Position numbers and translations under genes: made by a program. The notes below the pieces were generated by a model that saw only the letters and a list, made by a program, of their open reading frames with translations, ran no database searches and had not been told where the DNA came from. Below, piece by piece: positions 42,301-54,300 of a DNA stretch of 60,000 nucleotides. The stretch lies in the NCBI RefSeq assembly GCF_000003815.2, contig NC_049991.1, positions 6,299,372 to 6,359,371 of the forward strand, in the 5' to 3' direction. The DNA comes from Branchiostoma floridae. Its lineage: Eukaryota; Chordata; Leptocardii; Amphioxiformes; Branchiostomatidae. Numbering within the stretch: position 1 is the stretch's first letter; each line of letters starts with the position of its first letter.

Positions 42301-45300
42301 AAACAAACAAAAACTCTTCAAATTGATGGCCACACCTCATGTTGACAAAATTTCACTGCCTCTCCTTTCTCAAATTAACTATGGGCCTCAAATTCCAGTA
42401 GCTGTATGTGTATGTGCCTATTTTGGATGGTACGTTTACTATTTTTCTTCAAAATTTGGACTTTGCTACCAGGGACCCCTAAATGTTGAAAGTTTAGGTT
42501 TTTATGTCTGATCTCTTTTTTGAAGTCTTTTTTTATTATTTTTCGACCGACCGACTGAATTTACAACAAATAAAATTGGTGTGGCCTATAGGGATGGGGC
42601 CATTGATCTAAAGTGACCAAGATTTTGGCAATACCTCAGGTGTAGAGCCTTTATCTCCCGTGGTCAAGAGTTTTGGCAACACCTCAGAGGCATAGCCTTT
42701 TGTCTCCAGTTGTCAAGATTTTTAGCTATACCACAAAGGTGGAGCCTTTTATCTCCTGGTGATCAAAATTTTCAGTTAGGCTGAAGGAGAGCTCAGAAAA
42801 AAAACACCTCAGAAGGAGAGCTTTTTTCCCAAGTGATCAACATTGTTGGCAACACCTCGGGTAAAGCCTTTTATCTCCAGTGATAAAGATTTTTTTGTCA
42901 AACCTCATGTGACAATGTCTGTCCTATTTCTTGGTAGGTATCCGTGATGCAGAAGGAGTTGCAGGACCTGCAACCAGAGCTGATCCAGACTTCAGAAGAG
43001 ACGGAGAAGCTCATGGTCAAGATCGAAGCTGACACAGTCGAAGTAGAAGCTAAGAAGCAGGTGAGCTTCAAATATCTATCTAAAACGTTAGTTCACCTCT
43101 ATCCGTATGGTAACCTATATTCTGTTGTATATAAGATAGAGTATTTAGGGATCGTTACATAGTACATACATCAACGACTGGAGGTCGGGACCAGGCAAGT
43201 ACATATTTCACTCCATAGAGGCCTATCTAAGTTGCTGGAACGTAGTGTCATGTTGCAATATTTTGAAAGTGTTGACATTTGGAACCCACAATATTGACCT
43301 AAAATCTCTAAATACCCAGTTTTTAAAAAACAACAAATATAGGTTACCCCACAGATTAAGGTAAACATGCGTTATAAGGCAACACCAATCACTATTGGTA
43401 TTTGCTCGATGGATGAAAAGATTTCCTGCCAATGTTTAAGTCTGGAGCTAACATTTTGTTGTTTGTTTGTTTGTTTGTTTTCAGGTTGTCGCTGCTGATG
43501 AGGCAGTAGCTAACGAGGCAGCTGCCGCGGCCAAGGCCATCAAGGATGAGTGTGAGGCTGATCTAGCCGTGGCCATGCCCGCGTTGGAAGCTGCCATAGC
43601 TGCTCTCAACACCCTCAAACCTGCCGACATCACCGTCGTCAAGTCCATGAAGGTTCGTTAATTTTTTCGCAGCTGCCATTGCTATTAGTCTCAATAACCT
43701 ACAGCACACTAATGTAGCCGTTTGGCTACCAACTCTGTATTGGCTACAGGGTTAGACAGTAGGGAAAAGATTAAAAGATGCTTTACAACACAGTTTTCTT
43801 CAAAGTACATTGTATGGCCTCTGGCTTCTCAGAATTGTGCTTATTCATATATACAGTCATGACAAAGTCACATATTGCACAGTAATGGAAACACCGGTGC
43901 CTTAATGGATAGCCACTCAGAAACCACCTACATGTACTGGCACCATGACAACTGTGTGCTACAGACGAAACAAAACTTTTCATGGTGTTTTTGACTTGGC
44001 ATTGAATAGGTCACCACAGAAAAACATGCAAAGCCATCACGAGCTGCAATGTACGTTGTCATTTGTCTTTTGAACTGGTCAATACAAAATTTAATGTATC
44101 AACAAGAACATATTTTGCCTGATGTTTACAACAGAAATATCAAGTGAACAGCCATACCAGCTTCATAAAAATCAGTAATTGATTTCAAAAAATCTTTTCT
44201 CTCAACAGAACCCACCCGCTCAAGTCAAGCTTGTGATGGAGGCCATCTGCGTCATGCGCGCCATCAAACCCGAGAGGAAACCGGACGGCTCGGGCAAGAT
44301 GGTGGAGGACTACTGGGGTCCGTCTCAGAAGCTTCTTGGCGACATGAAGTTCTTGGATCACCTGAAGACGTACGACAAGGACAACATCCCAGCACCTGTC
44401 ATCAAGAAGATTCGAGACAGGTAAGGTGGTTGGCAAGCTCCAGAGGAGGACTGACATAGTTCCCAGCATTCTTTACAGTAGCCATTCCACAATACACATC
44501 CCAAAAGGCTGACTGTGACTGCATGGTTGCTTTTGACAGTGCAACAACTGTGCAGTTGGATCAATAATTTCTTTTTTCTCAAATTGCCAAAAGACTAGAG
44601 TAGTCCATGTGACTGTCTTACTGTAATAGATGTTACATGATCTTTAATCCCAATCAAATTGATTGCTGGTATGATTAAAATACATATTTAAAAAATCAAA
44701 ATCAAATACACCACAGAGAACCAATGAGAAAATAAAAAAGATGTTGTTCGATCATTGTTTTTAATTTTTGATATTTGGAAATGAACATTGTTTTCCTAAC
44801 TTTCCCATGAGTGCTTTTCGGTATGAACAAGTAGAATCTAATCTATATCACTCTCTCTCTCTCTCTCTTGATAATAGATGTACCAACTATACTTGTTAAA
44901 TGTATGCAAACTCCCCTCTTAATGTTAGGTTTGAAAATGAACCCTGTCCTCACAGTCACACATTTGTTCCACAGATATACCAATGACCCTGAGTTTGACC
45001 CTGCTAAGATCAAGAATGTGTCGTCGGCCTGCGAGGGTCTGTGCAAGTGGGTACGAGCCATGGAAGTGTACGAGAGGGTGGCAAAGGTATTGTTTGTTTG
45101 TTTGTTTGTTTGTTTGTCTCCCACATAAAATAGTAGTATTTGCATCACACCTAATGCAAATACCTGAGTGGCAATTAAGGCTTGTGAATATTAGATCAAC
45201 AGGTCAAGACTTCAATTTCTGGCTTGAAGTTGTGCACTTTGTGCAGTAGCTTTACAAGACCTCACTCCACCCAGGTGTAAAAATGGGCACCTGACTTCAG

Positions 45301-48300
45301 TCGGTGAGGTTAAAGGCACTTGGAAGGAGAGGGATGGGCTCCACCTAATACCGTACCCTAGACACAGTGGATTGCAACCCACTGTCCCTACGGCCTCAAA
45401 AAATGCTTAAAAAGAGGTTACAATAACAATAACAAAGTTTCTTATAGTGTAGTTTTCTTTGAATGATTCTTCAAGAGGCCCAACTCCTTCAATCAATCAA
45501 TTGCTTGCATCATAAGTTAATGTGTAGTGGCTATACAGACAGTTTTCGCCACGTTGTTCTACACTGGGCGTGGACAGTCCAGTCGGATCTGGAGACCCCC
45601 AGCTCCTGGAGTGTGTTGAAGACCTGCTCTTCCCATCTCCCTCTTGGGTGGCCTCTAGGCTTTCAAACCTCTTCCATCTGTCATAATGCACAAAATTTAA
45701 TGTATGACTCCTTTTTTTTTTCAGGTCGTTGCACCCAAGAAGGCCAAGCTGAAGATTGCAGAGGCAGAGTTGTCCGTGCAGATGGCCAAACTGAATGAGA
45801 AGAGAGCGGAACTCAAAGCCGTGAGTTTTCCCGCAATATTTTTCTCTGTGCTTCTCAGGCACTCATCTAAAAATGCAGTACATATCAGATGTAGAACTTG
45901 TAAAAAAATGCTATTTTAAATGCACATTTTCAGACAGTCACATTGGTCATACTGTAGTTGATAATCAGCACAAGGTTGGCAAGGCTGGTATAAAAACCAA
46001 CAGGAAATCCAGCCTATTTTTCGTCTGGAAGTCTACTGTGTTATGTTGGATAAGGCTTGATAACCTTGAACATTGGCCGATGTCTAGAAATTTAGAAATT
46101 GCTGTGTACTGATAGACCATAGCACATCAACAGACTATAATGACGTATCAAAAGAACACTGGGTGTATCGCAAAAATATCGCAGACTTGTTGGCTAATCG
46201 ATTTTTCTTCTATGTATAATCGGGGTATAGATCATTTAGGAACATGTGAGTACAGTTCTACATGTAGGTTGCTGATGGATCATATGTGTGCCCTTGCAGG
46301 TTGAGGACAAACTGCAGGCCCTGAATGACCAGTTTGACGTCATGACCAAGAAGAAACAGGACCTGGAGGCCAACATCGAGCTGTGCTCGCAGAAGTTGAT
46401 CCGTGCGGAGAAGCTGATTGGAGGACTCGGCGGCGAGAAGGACCGTTGGAGCGAGGCCGCCAGACTGCTGGGCATTCGCTACGTGAACACCACGGGAGAC
46501 ATTCTTCTATCCGCTGGTGTGGTCTCCTACCTCGGAGCTTTTACTGTTGACTACAGGATTGTAAGTACAGGTTGAGGCCAAACTCTACAGTCTGAGTAGT
46601 GGATCAAAGTTGCAGAAAGCCTATGGGGTCCCCCGTCTCTGTTAAGAGACAGCAGTAGCGCCCTAACCTTTACAATTTACCGTAGGTCGGTTGTTTATAA
46701 TTATAACCTTCCTAAGAATGGAGGTACAATGTATTGTAGTTGGTTACTGTATTTGTTAAATTGTCTTGATGTGTGCACAGAGCCTGCCAGAATATAAGAT
46801 GGAAATGGTGTAATGGGATACTTGGAGAATTGGAAGTTAGGGCTTTTGCTTGGGTCCAATGTTGTAGACAGGAGGATGACTGATATTGCATTGTATTGTA
46901 GCGGGTGTGTTTAAGTTTGTTTGGGTGTGTACATTTGTACTTAACTGTGTTGCTCTCTCACCATGAACATTTGTTTACGTCAACAGGAGTGTACCGAAGA
47001 CTGGCACAAGAAGGCGATAGACCACAACATCCCCTGTTCCCAGACCTTCTCCCTGAACGGCACCCTGGGAGACCCCGTCAAGATCCGGGCGTGGCAGATC
47101 GCGGGGCTTCCCGTGGATTCCTTCTCCATTGACAACGGCATCATCGTGTCCAACTCCAGACGGTGGCCGCTGATGATCGATCCTCAGGGTTAGTAGTTTC
47201 TCCAAGCAGATCTATCGGGGGCAAAGACAGTATGAAATGGGCTAAACAGTGTCCAACTGGCCTAAGATCTACATTGCACTCAAGCGACTCAAACAGGGAG
47301 GAGTATCGAAGTCTCTTTCAATAATGGTGTTGCTGACCTTTCTTGTGAGCCAACTATTAATGATACGAATATTTGTTAACTTTTTACAAGCAATATGTGT
47401 CTTTAATAGAAGTTGTAATTTCATATTATGTATGAAGAGTGACCTTTCAACTTTCACCCTTGTAGGCCAAGCCAACAAGTGGGTGAAGAACATGGAGAAA
47501 ATGAACAAGCTGTCAATCATCAAGCTGTCAGACGGCAACTACATCCGTACGCTGGAGAACTCCATCACGTTTGGCACACCTGTCCTGCTGGAGAACATCG
47601 CCGAAGAGCTGGACCCCATCCTCGAACCCATCCTCACCAAGCAGATTTTCCGACAGGTTTGTGGTCTTGGGTCTCATAAGCTTACTACATGATTGTGTAA
47701 TCTAAAGCTTTCTTGAGATGTTGTTTTTCCATCCTGTAACCTGTATTCATCAAGCAGATGTTCTGACACGTTTGTGGTCTTGGGTCTAAATGTGCATATT
47801 GTAGGAGGCAGTCAACATTGTCAATTAATTCATCGACAAAACTTGGTATGATCAAAGAACACATGCTTCACTTCACGTAGAAAAATCTATTGATTGTACA
47901 TTGCAAATAATATATCTTAGAGACCCTTGAAGTGTCTCTCTCTGTCTCTCTCTCTGCCTGTCTACCTGTCTCTCTCTGTCTCTCTCTCTCTCTTCTGTCT
48001 CTGTCTCTCTGTTTCTCTCTCTATTCTCTGTCTCTCTGTCTCAAACAAAAAAACATGACTTTTATGTTGTGTGATTAATAATTTCTACAGGGAGGTGTAG
48101 ACTACATCAAGCTGGGAGAGAACGTGATCGAGTACTCGAAGGACTTCAGGTTCTACATGACCACCAGGCTGAGGAACCCTCACTACATGCCTGAAATCTC
48201 TGTCAAGGTCAGTTCAACACCCAACATTTCTTAATACATAGTTTAAATGCCATCAAACTTTGAGTTTCATTTTATGTGATGACTTTTTGTGTCAGGGGTA

Positions 48301-51300
48301 CGGTGTACCGGTACAAAACCATTTTTTTTTATTGGACCAGTCCAGAAAAACCGGACCTGAAAAAATTCCATGGACCGGATGTTGGACCTATTGGAAAATT
48401 AACAGTGAGATTATATGAACAGACATTCACACATTTTTGGGATTACCGGTCTAAGAAAATAACAACAGAGTAGTAGCATAGAGTCTATAGTAATTTCTGT
48501 CAACTTTTACAGTCAATTGTACAGAGGCAGTTAGCTTTGTAGGGTTTTAAAACGCCAGTGAAAGTCGAATACTACACAAAGCAGATTTCTTTGTAGCGAA
48601 ATGGACCATAAATGTTTTAAGTATCGTCCATTCACAAGTTTTCACATACTGAATCAGGTCCAGGTTCAGGTCTGGACTTGGATCTGATCCTCTGGACCTG
48701 AACCGGACCTGAACCTGAATTTCCTGTACCGGTACCCACCCCTTAGGTCATTACAATCACTTCATTATGTACACATCGGGGGAGGGATTGCAATCCATCA
48801 GAATTACTGATTCTACCGACAAAGGATTGCAATCAGAGATCTTGATTTAGGATTCTGAAAATGCAGAGCTTGCTTCCTATTTCTAAATCATGAGTTTCAA
48901 ATCAATCCAGTGATCTTAAGTGACATGAAATGATGTTTTGTCAGTCTTTAAAGCAGATATCTAATGTATATGTAAAGAAAATTATCTACTCCAGTAAGAT
49001 GATTGATGGAGATGGGTGTTTCTACCAGATTGCAATCTATACCAAGAATGTTACATGTTAGGACGTTAAATGGAGGTTCGAGCATTTAAAAGAACCCGAC
49101 ACTCTTATCGAAAAGAGTAGGGGATCTTGCTGGTGTCAATGGATCAAACCATTCTGGTTAAAATGGGTAGGGAATTTCCCGAGCAGCCTTGAAGTTCGTA
49201 ACCCCTACTTTTAATTTGCCTATTGAGAGAGTGAAGTCAAACCTAGGCTTGCCTAAGGTTGATGTTTCTGACTTAGGGAGAAGAGATGCTATAACAGCAG
49301 TCATTGCTATGTTCTTCATCTTCATGGTAGTAATATCAGGCTAGATATATTGTGCATCAGCATCCACATGATCATCTATGAATATGTTCATTGTATAGGT
49401 ATGTCTGGTGAACTTCATGATCACACCGTTGGGTCTACAAGACCAGCTGCTGGGGATTGTGGCAGCTAAGGAGAAGCCAGAGTTGGAGGAGAAGAAGAAC
49501 GAGCTGATCTTAGAGAGTGCTGCCAACAAGAAACAGCTGAAGGAGATCGAAGACAAGATCCTGGAGGTCCTGTCCTCCTCGGAGGGGAACATCCTGGAGG
49601 ATGAGACGGCCATCAAGATCCTCTCCTCCTCCAAGGTGCTGTCGGAGGAGATTTCTGCCAAGCAGGTGGGTTTTCTTTCTTGGAGGTTTTGTTTTCGATG
49701 TTTTTTTTGTGTTTTTGCTTGTGTTTCCAGATGCTATATATAGGAACTGTCCATGGTGCTGAAATATCAACTGAACCATCCATGGTGCTTTATTGTTGTA
49801 TATTTCTCACCACAAAGTGACAGGAAGTAAAGGGCAAGAAGACAAAGTGACAGGAAATAGAGTACAAAGGTCACTGTGGTAAAATTAGTGAATTCATCAA
49901 CCTTGACAGACATTCCAGGTCATATGGAGTCAATGAAAGAGGCTATGAATTCATAGTGAAGTAATATTGTTTTGGTCTGTCTGCCTTTATTTTTGCAGTT
50001 TTAAATTATCTGATAAACATGAATATCAACATGAAAAAAGAGTCTGAGAGAAAATCTGTTCCTACTCTCCCATCCCCATCAAAATCTTACATACATTATA
50101 TATCTACTGACAATGCAACATGACATTGTACACTAATATGATTCAATGTTATAATTTTTTTTCTGTAGGAAATTGCTGATGTGACCCAGAAAGAGATAGA
50201 TGAGACCCGGCTTGGCTACAGTCCTGTGGCGGTTCACTCTGCCATCCTGTTCTTCTGTGCCTCTGATCTGGCCAACATCGAGCCCATGTACCAATACTCT
50301 CTCACATGGTTCATTAACCTATATGTACAGGTAGGTCTCAATATGAAACATCATAACTTGCAAGTTCATATGTGTTGGTAGGAAACATTCTGGAAAAGTG
50401 GAACTGTAATTTTGAATTATACAAATACTGGACTTACCCAAATTTTTGACAGAACAGCTCCAGTCTTTGTCAAGGTATGATTTTTGTGTGGGAAATTATA
50501 ATGGTTCAACTTTTCCAGAGTGAAACATTTAAGATTTTGTACAGATTCTGCATTTGAAGACTAAGAGCGATTTCAAATATAGAAATAGTCTTTGCAGAAA
50601 TTGACAGCTGTCATTTTTTGCTTTGACCTTATTAAATTGGAATGTACAACATGTATTCATGAAAGAATTCATCTAATTCTGGCTTAAGATTCTCAACAAT
50701 TCTTGGTGCAACATTTAAAGAGAAAGAGAAATTCTCACTCACTTTATTGCTACTAATTTAAAAACATTAAGAAAATGCTTGACATAAAGTTTGTCCAGCA
50801 GTAAAATTGAGTGTCCTTGCCTCAATGCATGAAATTTTATAAGCTTTGATGAATAAAAGTACAAAAAATTTGAATTAGTATATATAGGTGAGAGATGATA
50901 GTATTTTATAGAGATAAGTATGCAAAAAAGTTCCTTCTCTCTTAAAGTAGAAAATAGCTTTTACTAAAGGGTTTCATTTTAATTATAAAACGTATTTTAC
51001 AATACTATTAGGCACAACTTTTGAATCATGATGTGTTCTTTTTGTCCAGTCCATCCAAAACAGTAAGAAGTCGGATGATTTGGAGGAGCGTATTGAGAAC
51101 CTGAACGACCACTTCACAGTCAGCATCTACAACAATGTGTGCCGATCCCTGTTTGAGAAGGACAAGCTGCTCTTCTCCTTCATCCTGTGTGTGGGGATAT
51201 TGAAGGGAGCGTAAGTATCTGCACTTCCTTTGTAATACAGCTGTAGAGCGCATAGTCTAAAGGTTAGTGGCTCTGTCTCTGGACCAAGGGATTGTAAATT

Positions 51301-54300
51301 CCAACTATTGTTGCTGACCCGACGTGCCTGCTACCAAAAAGGGGTGCAGTCCATAGGACTGTTCATTGCACTTGTTGAAAGGAGCTAGGGAAATTTCCCT
51401 CGTTCAATGAACCAGTCCTGTATGTAGGTATATACTATTGATTTTTCTACCTTGAAGTTCTCTGTTACGACAATTGGAAGATTATCTCAACTGTTGACAG
51501 TGTTCTTTTTTATCATTTCTAATCGGTTCATATTTTTTCTGTGTACAACAGTGGTAAGGTTGTGGAGGAGGTTTGGAGATTCCTGTTGACCGGAGGTGTG
51601 GCCCTGGAAAACCCCCATCCCAACCCCGCACCTGACTGGCTCACCGACAAGTCCTGGTCCGAGCTGGTCCGTGCCTCCAACCTGGACCAGCTAGGTGGAT
51701 TGTTTGAGCACGTCCGGGTAAGTCAGAATTTACTTTATTCCTTATTAAGTCGCTTAATGATCACTACAAATTTTAGAAATGTCTTTTTGTGCAAAATAAA
51801 TCAACAAAATAATTGCACTGCAAATATTGGTATAAATTGTATTATTACCATGCTACAGAATTGTTAACTCAATGAAAAAATTGATAATGTTTTGGGTGTG
51901 TCTATTTGTGTGTGTGTGTGCACGCGCACGCATTTTTGTAGTCAGCGTAACTCAAGAACCTCTCGATGGATTACAATATTTGGTATGTAGGTAGGTTTTG
52001 GTAAGATGGAGGTCAAGTTCGATTTTGGGCCCCCTAGTATGTGACCTACATGTAGGTACTGCAACAGAATTTTTTCAAGTGGGTTACTGAAAATGCCACG
52101 AAAGTGTCCATTTCAAATTATTATTGACAACACCCTGCTGCAATTTTCAAAAAGTCAAATGTTGTGAAAATGCTTATCTGTGACAACAAGTAATAACTGA
52201 AACTTAGGGGTATATTTAATATGCTGTAGTATGGCACTTTTACATGTCCGTACGAATGTTGAATAGCAAATCAATGAATATCCTACTATTATCTCTCCTA
52301 GGACAACATAAATGAGTGGAAGAAGATCTACGACTCGAGCACCCCCCACACGGACACCCTGCCTGACCCCTGGGACATGTTGAGCGGCCTGCACCGGATG
52401 GTGGTGCTCAGGTGCCTCCGCCCTGACAAAATAGTCCCTGCCACACAGGTAAGTAAGGCATATCCCTAAGAATTATACAATAAGCAGTAAAAACAGTGGA
52501 CATGTTGATGCCCAAAAAACTTTTTCAGAGCTTGCAGACTTGTCAGTCATGCTATTTTCCTTCTGGTTTTGCTGTTACTTAGTATCAGCCATTTTCTGAG
52601 TAAAGATGTCCCTTATTGAGAACACAACCTTTTTCCCCACAGGACTTCATCATTGACAACATGGGGCGCACCTTTGTCGAGCCCCCAACCTTTGACCTGG
52701 CTGGCAGCTTCGCCGACTCCAACTGCTGTGCCCCGCTGATTTTCGTGCTGTCCCCGGGAGCCGACCCAATGGCCGGGCTGATGAAGTTTGCGGACGAGAA
52801 GGGTCAGGGTGGAACCAAGATCCAGTCTGTGTCACTTGGACAAGGACAGGTAATGCATTTACCACAATTTAGGCACTGGCCAAATGCATTATGGAGTTGT
52901 GGTACGATGATCATCGCAGATCATTTTTGTGATACTTGTGCATGTTTCCTGCAGTATTCCTCTGTCTGCTTTCAATTAACAATTTCAAAAAAAGACTGTC
53001 GGTTGGTTGGTTCTGTTACAGCCTTTTTGAAATGAAAGCCCTATATGGCATCAAAATTATCACATTTCGACTTTAGACAAATGCGAAAGCACTGAAGAAT
53101 GGTGTGTGTTTTGTCAACCTTCTTCCCAATAGATTCTTAACTTTTGGACCCGCAGGGTGTGGCTCGATTTGAATTCAAATTAAACGTACCCTTCATATCA
53201 GATTGCATTTTCACGCCAAAGTTTATTCTTAGACCAGGTCTCAAGTTGACACCCTGTTGCACACTCATGGTAGATCAAGATTTTCTAAATGAATCTCATT
53301 ATTTTCTATCCTTTAAAAACCTGTTGTATTATGCTTTCATTCATTAAAATGGTACCGAAATATCCAATTCTACTGTACACCACTTACAAGTCTCGATGCG
53401 AACCCTAAATGTTGTATTTAGTGTAGTAAATTTAAAAGCAATTTTGTTCGGTAACTTAAACTTAGTATGGTCATCTTCTTTGACACTAGCATTCTTACCC
53501 GTCCACAGGGCCCCATAGCCGAGGGCATGATTAACAAGGCGCTTGTAGCAGGCACCTGGGTGGTCTTGCAGAATTGTCACCTGGCCACCAGCTTCATGCC
53601 TCGTCTGGAGAAGATCTGCGAAGAGGTCATTGTCCCCGAGAACACGCACACAGACTTCCGCCTCTGGCTCACCAGCTACCCGTCCGAGGACTTTCCTGTA
53701 GCCATCCTACAGAATGGCGTGAAGATGACGAACGAGCCACCAAAGGGACTACGGATGAACCTTCTCCGATCGTACCTGAATGACCCGATCTCAGACCCGC
53801 AGTTCTTTTCAGGATGTAACAAGGTACTTTTTAAGGAATATTTTACGGTAGAGTGCGTAGTCCAATGGTTAGCAGCCCTGCTTCTGGAACTAGGCGCTGT
53901 GAGTTCGATTCTGGCTGTGTCGCTCACCTGACATGCACGTTACAGTAAAGGGTTGCTGTCCTTAAGTCGGGATGTTAAGCCATGGTCCACTGTTCATTGT
54001 GCTTGTTGTAAAGAACTCGGGGAATTTCCCCTGTAACCTGCAAATACTGTACATAGCGTCTGTCCTCTCTGTCACGACCAGTGGAAGACTAGCTCTTCAG
54101 TGAGCTAAAACTGGATCAAGATCACTTTCCTCTCCTATTTTACAGTCATTGGTCAGATTCCACACTATGCTTCTTTAAACTAGAAAGGCCGACATTTGCT
54201 TAAGAGCAAATACAGCATATTTCAGCCATACCCCTTCCCACGCAACATTGGACTGTTCCAAATCACCCCTGCGCAAAAATGGAACATCCTCTTAACAGTA

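Noticed and set aside
53848-53910. Possible tRNA gene
   Set aside because: A and B boxes are present but the acceptor stem does not close, and the sequence continues into a SINE body shared with 51236-51450.
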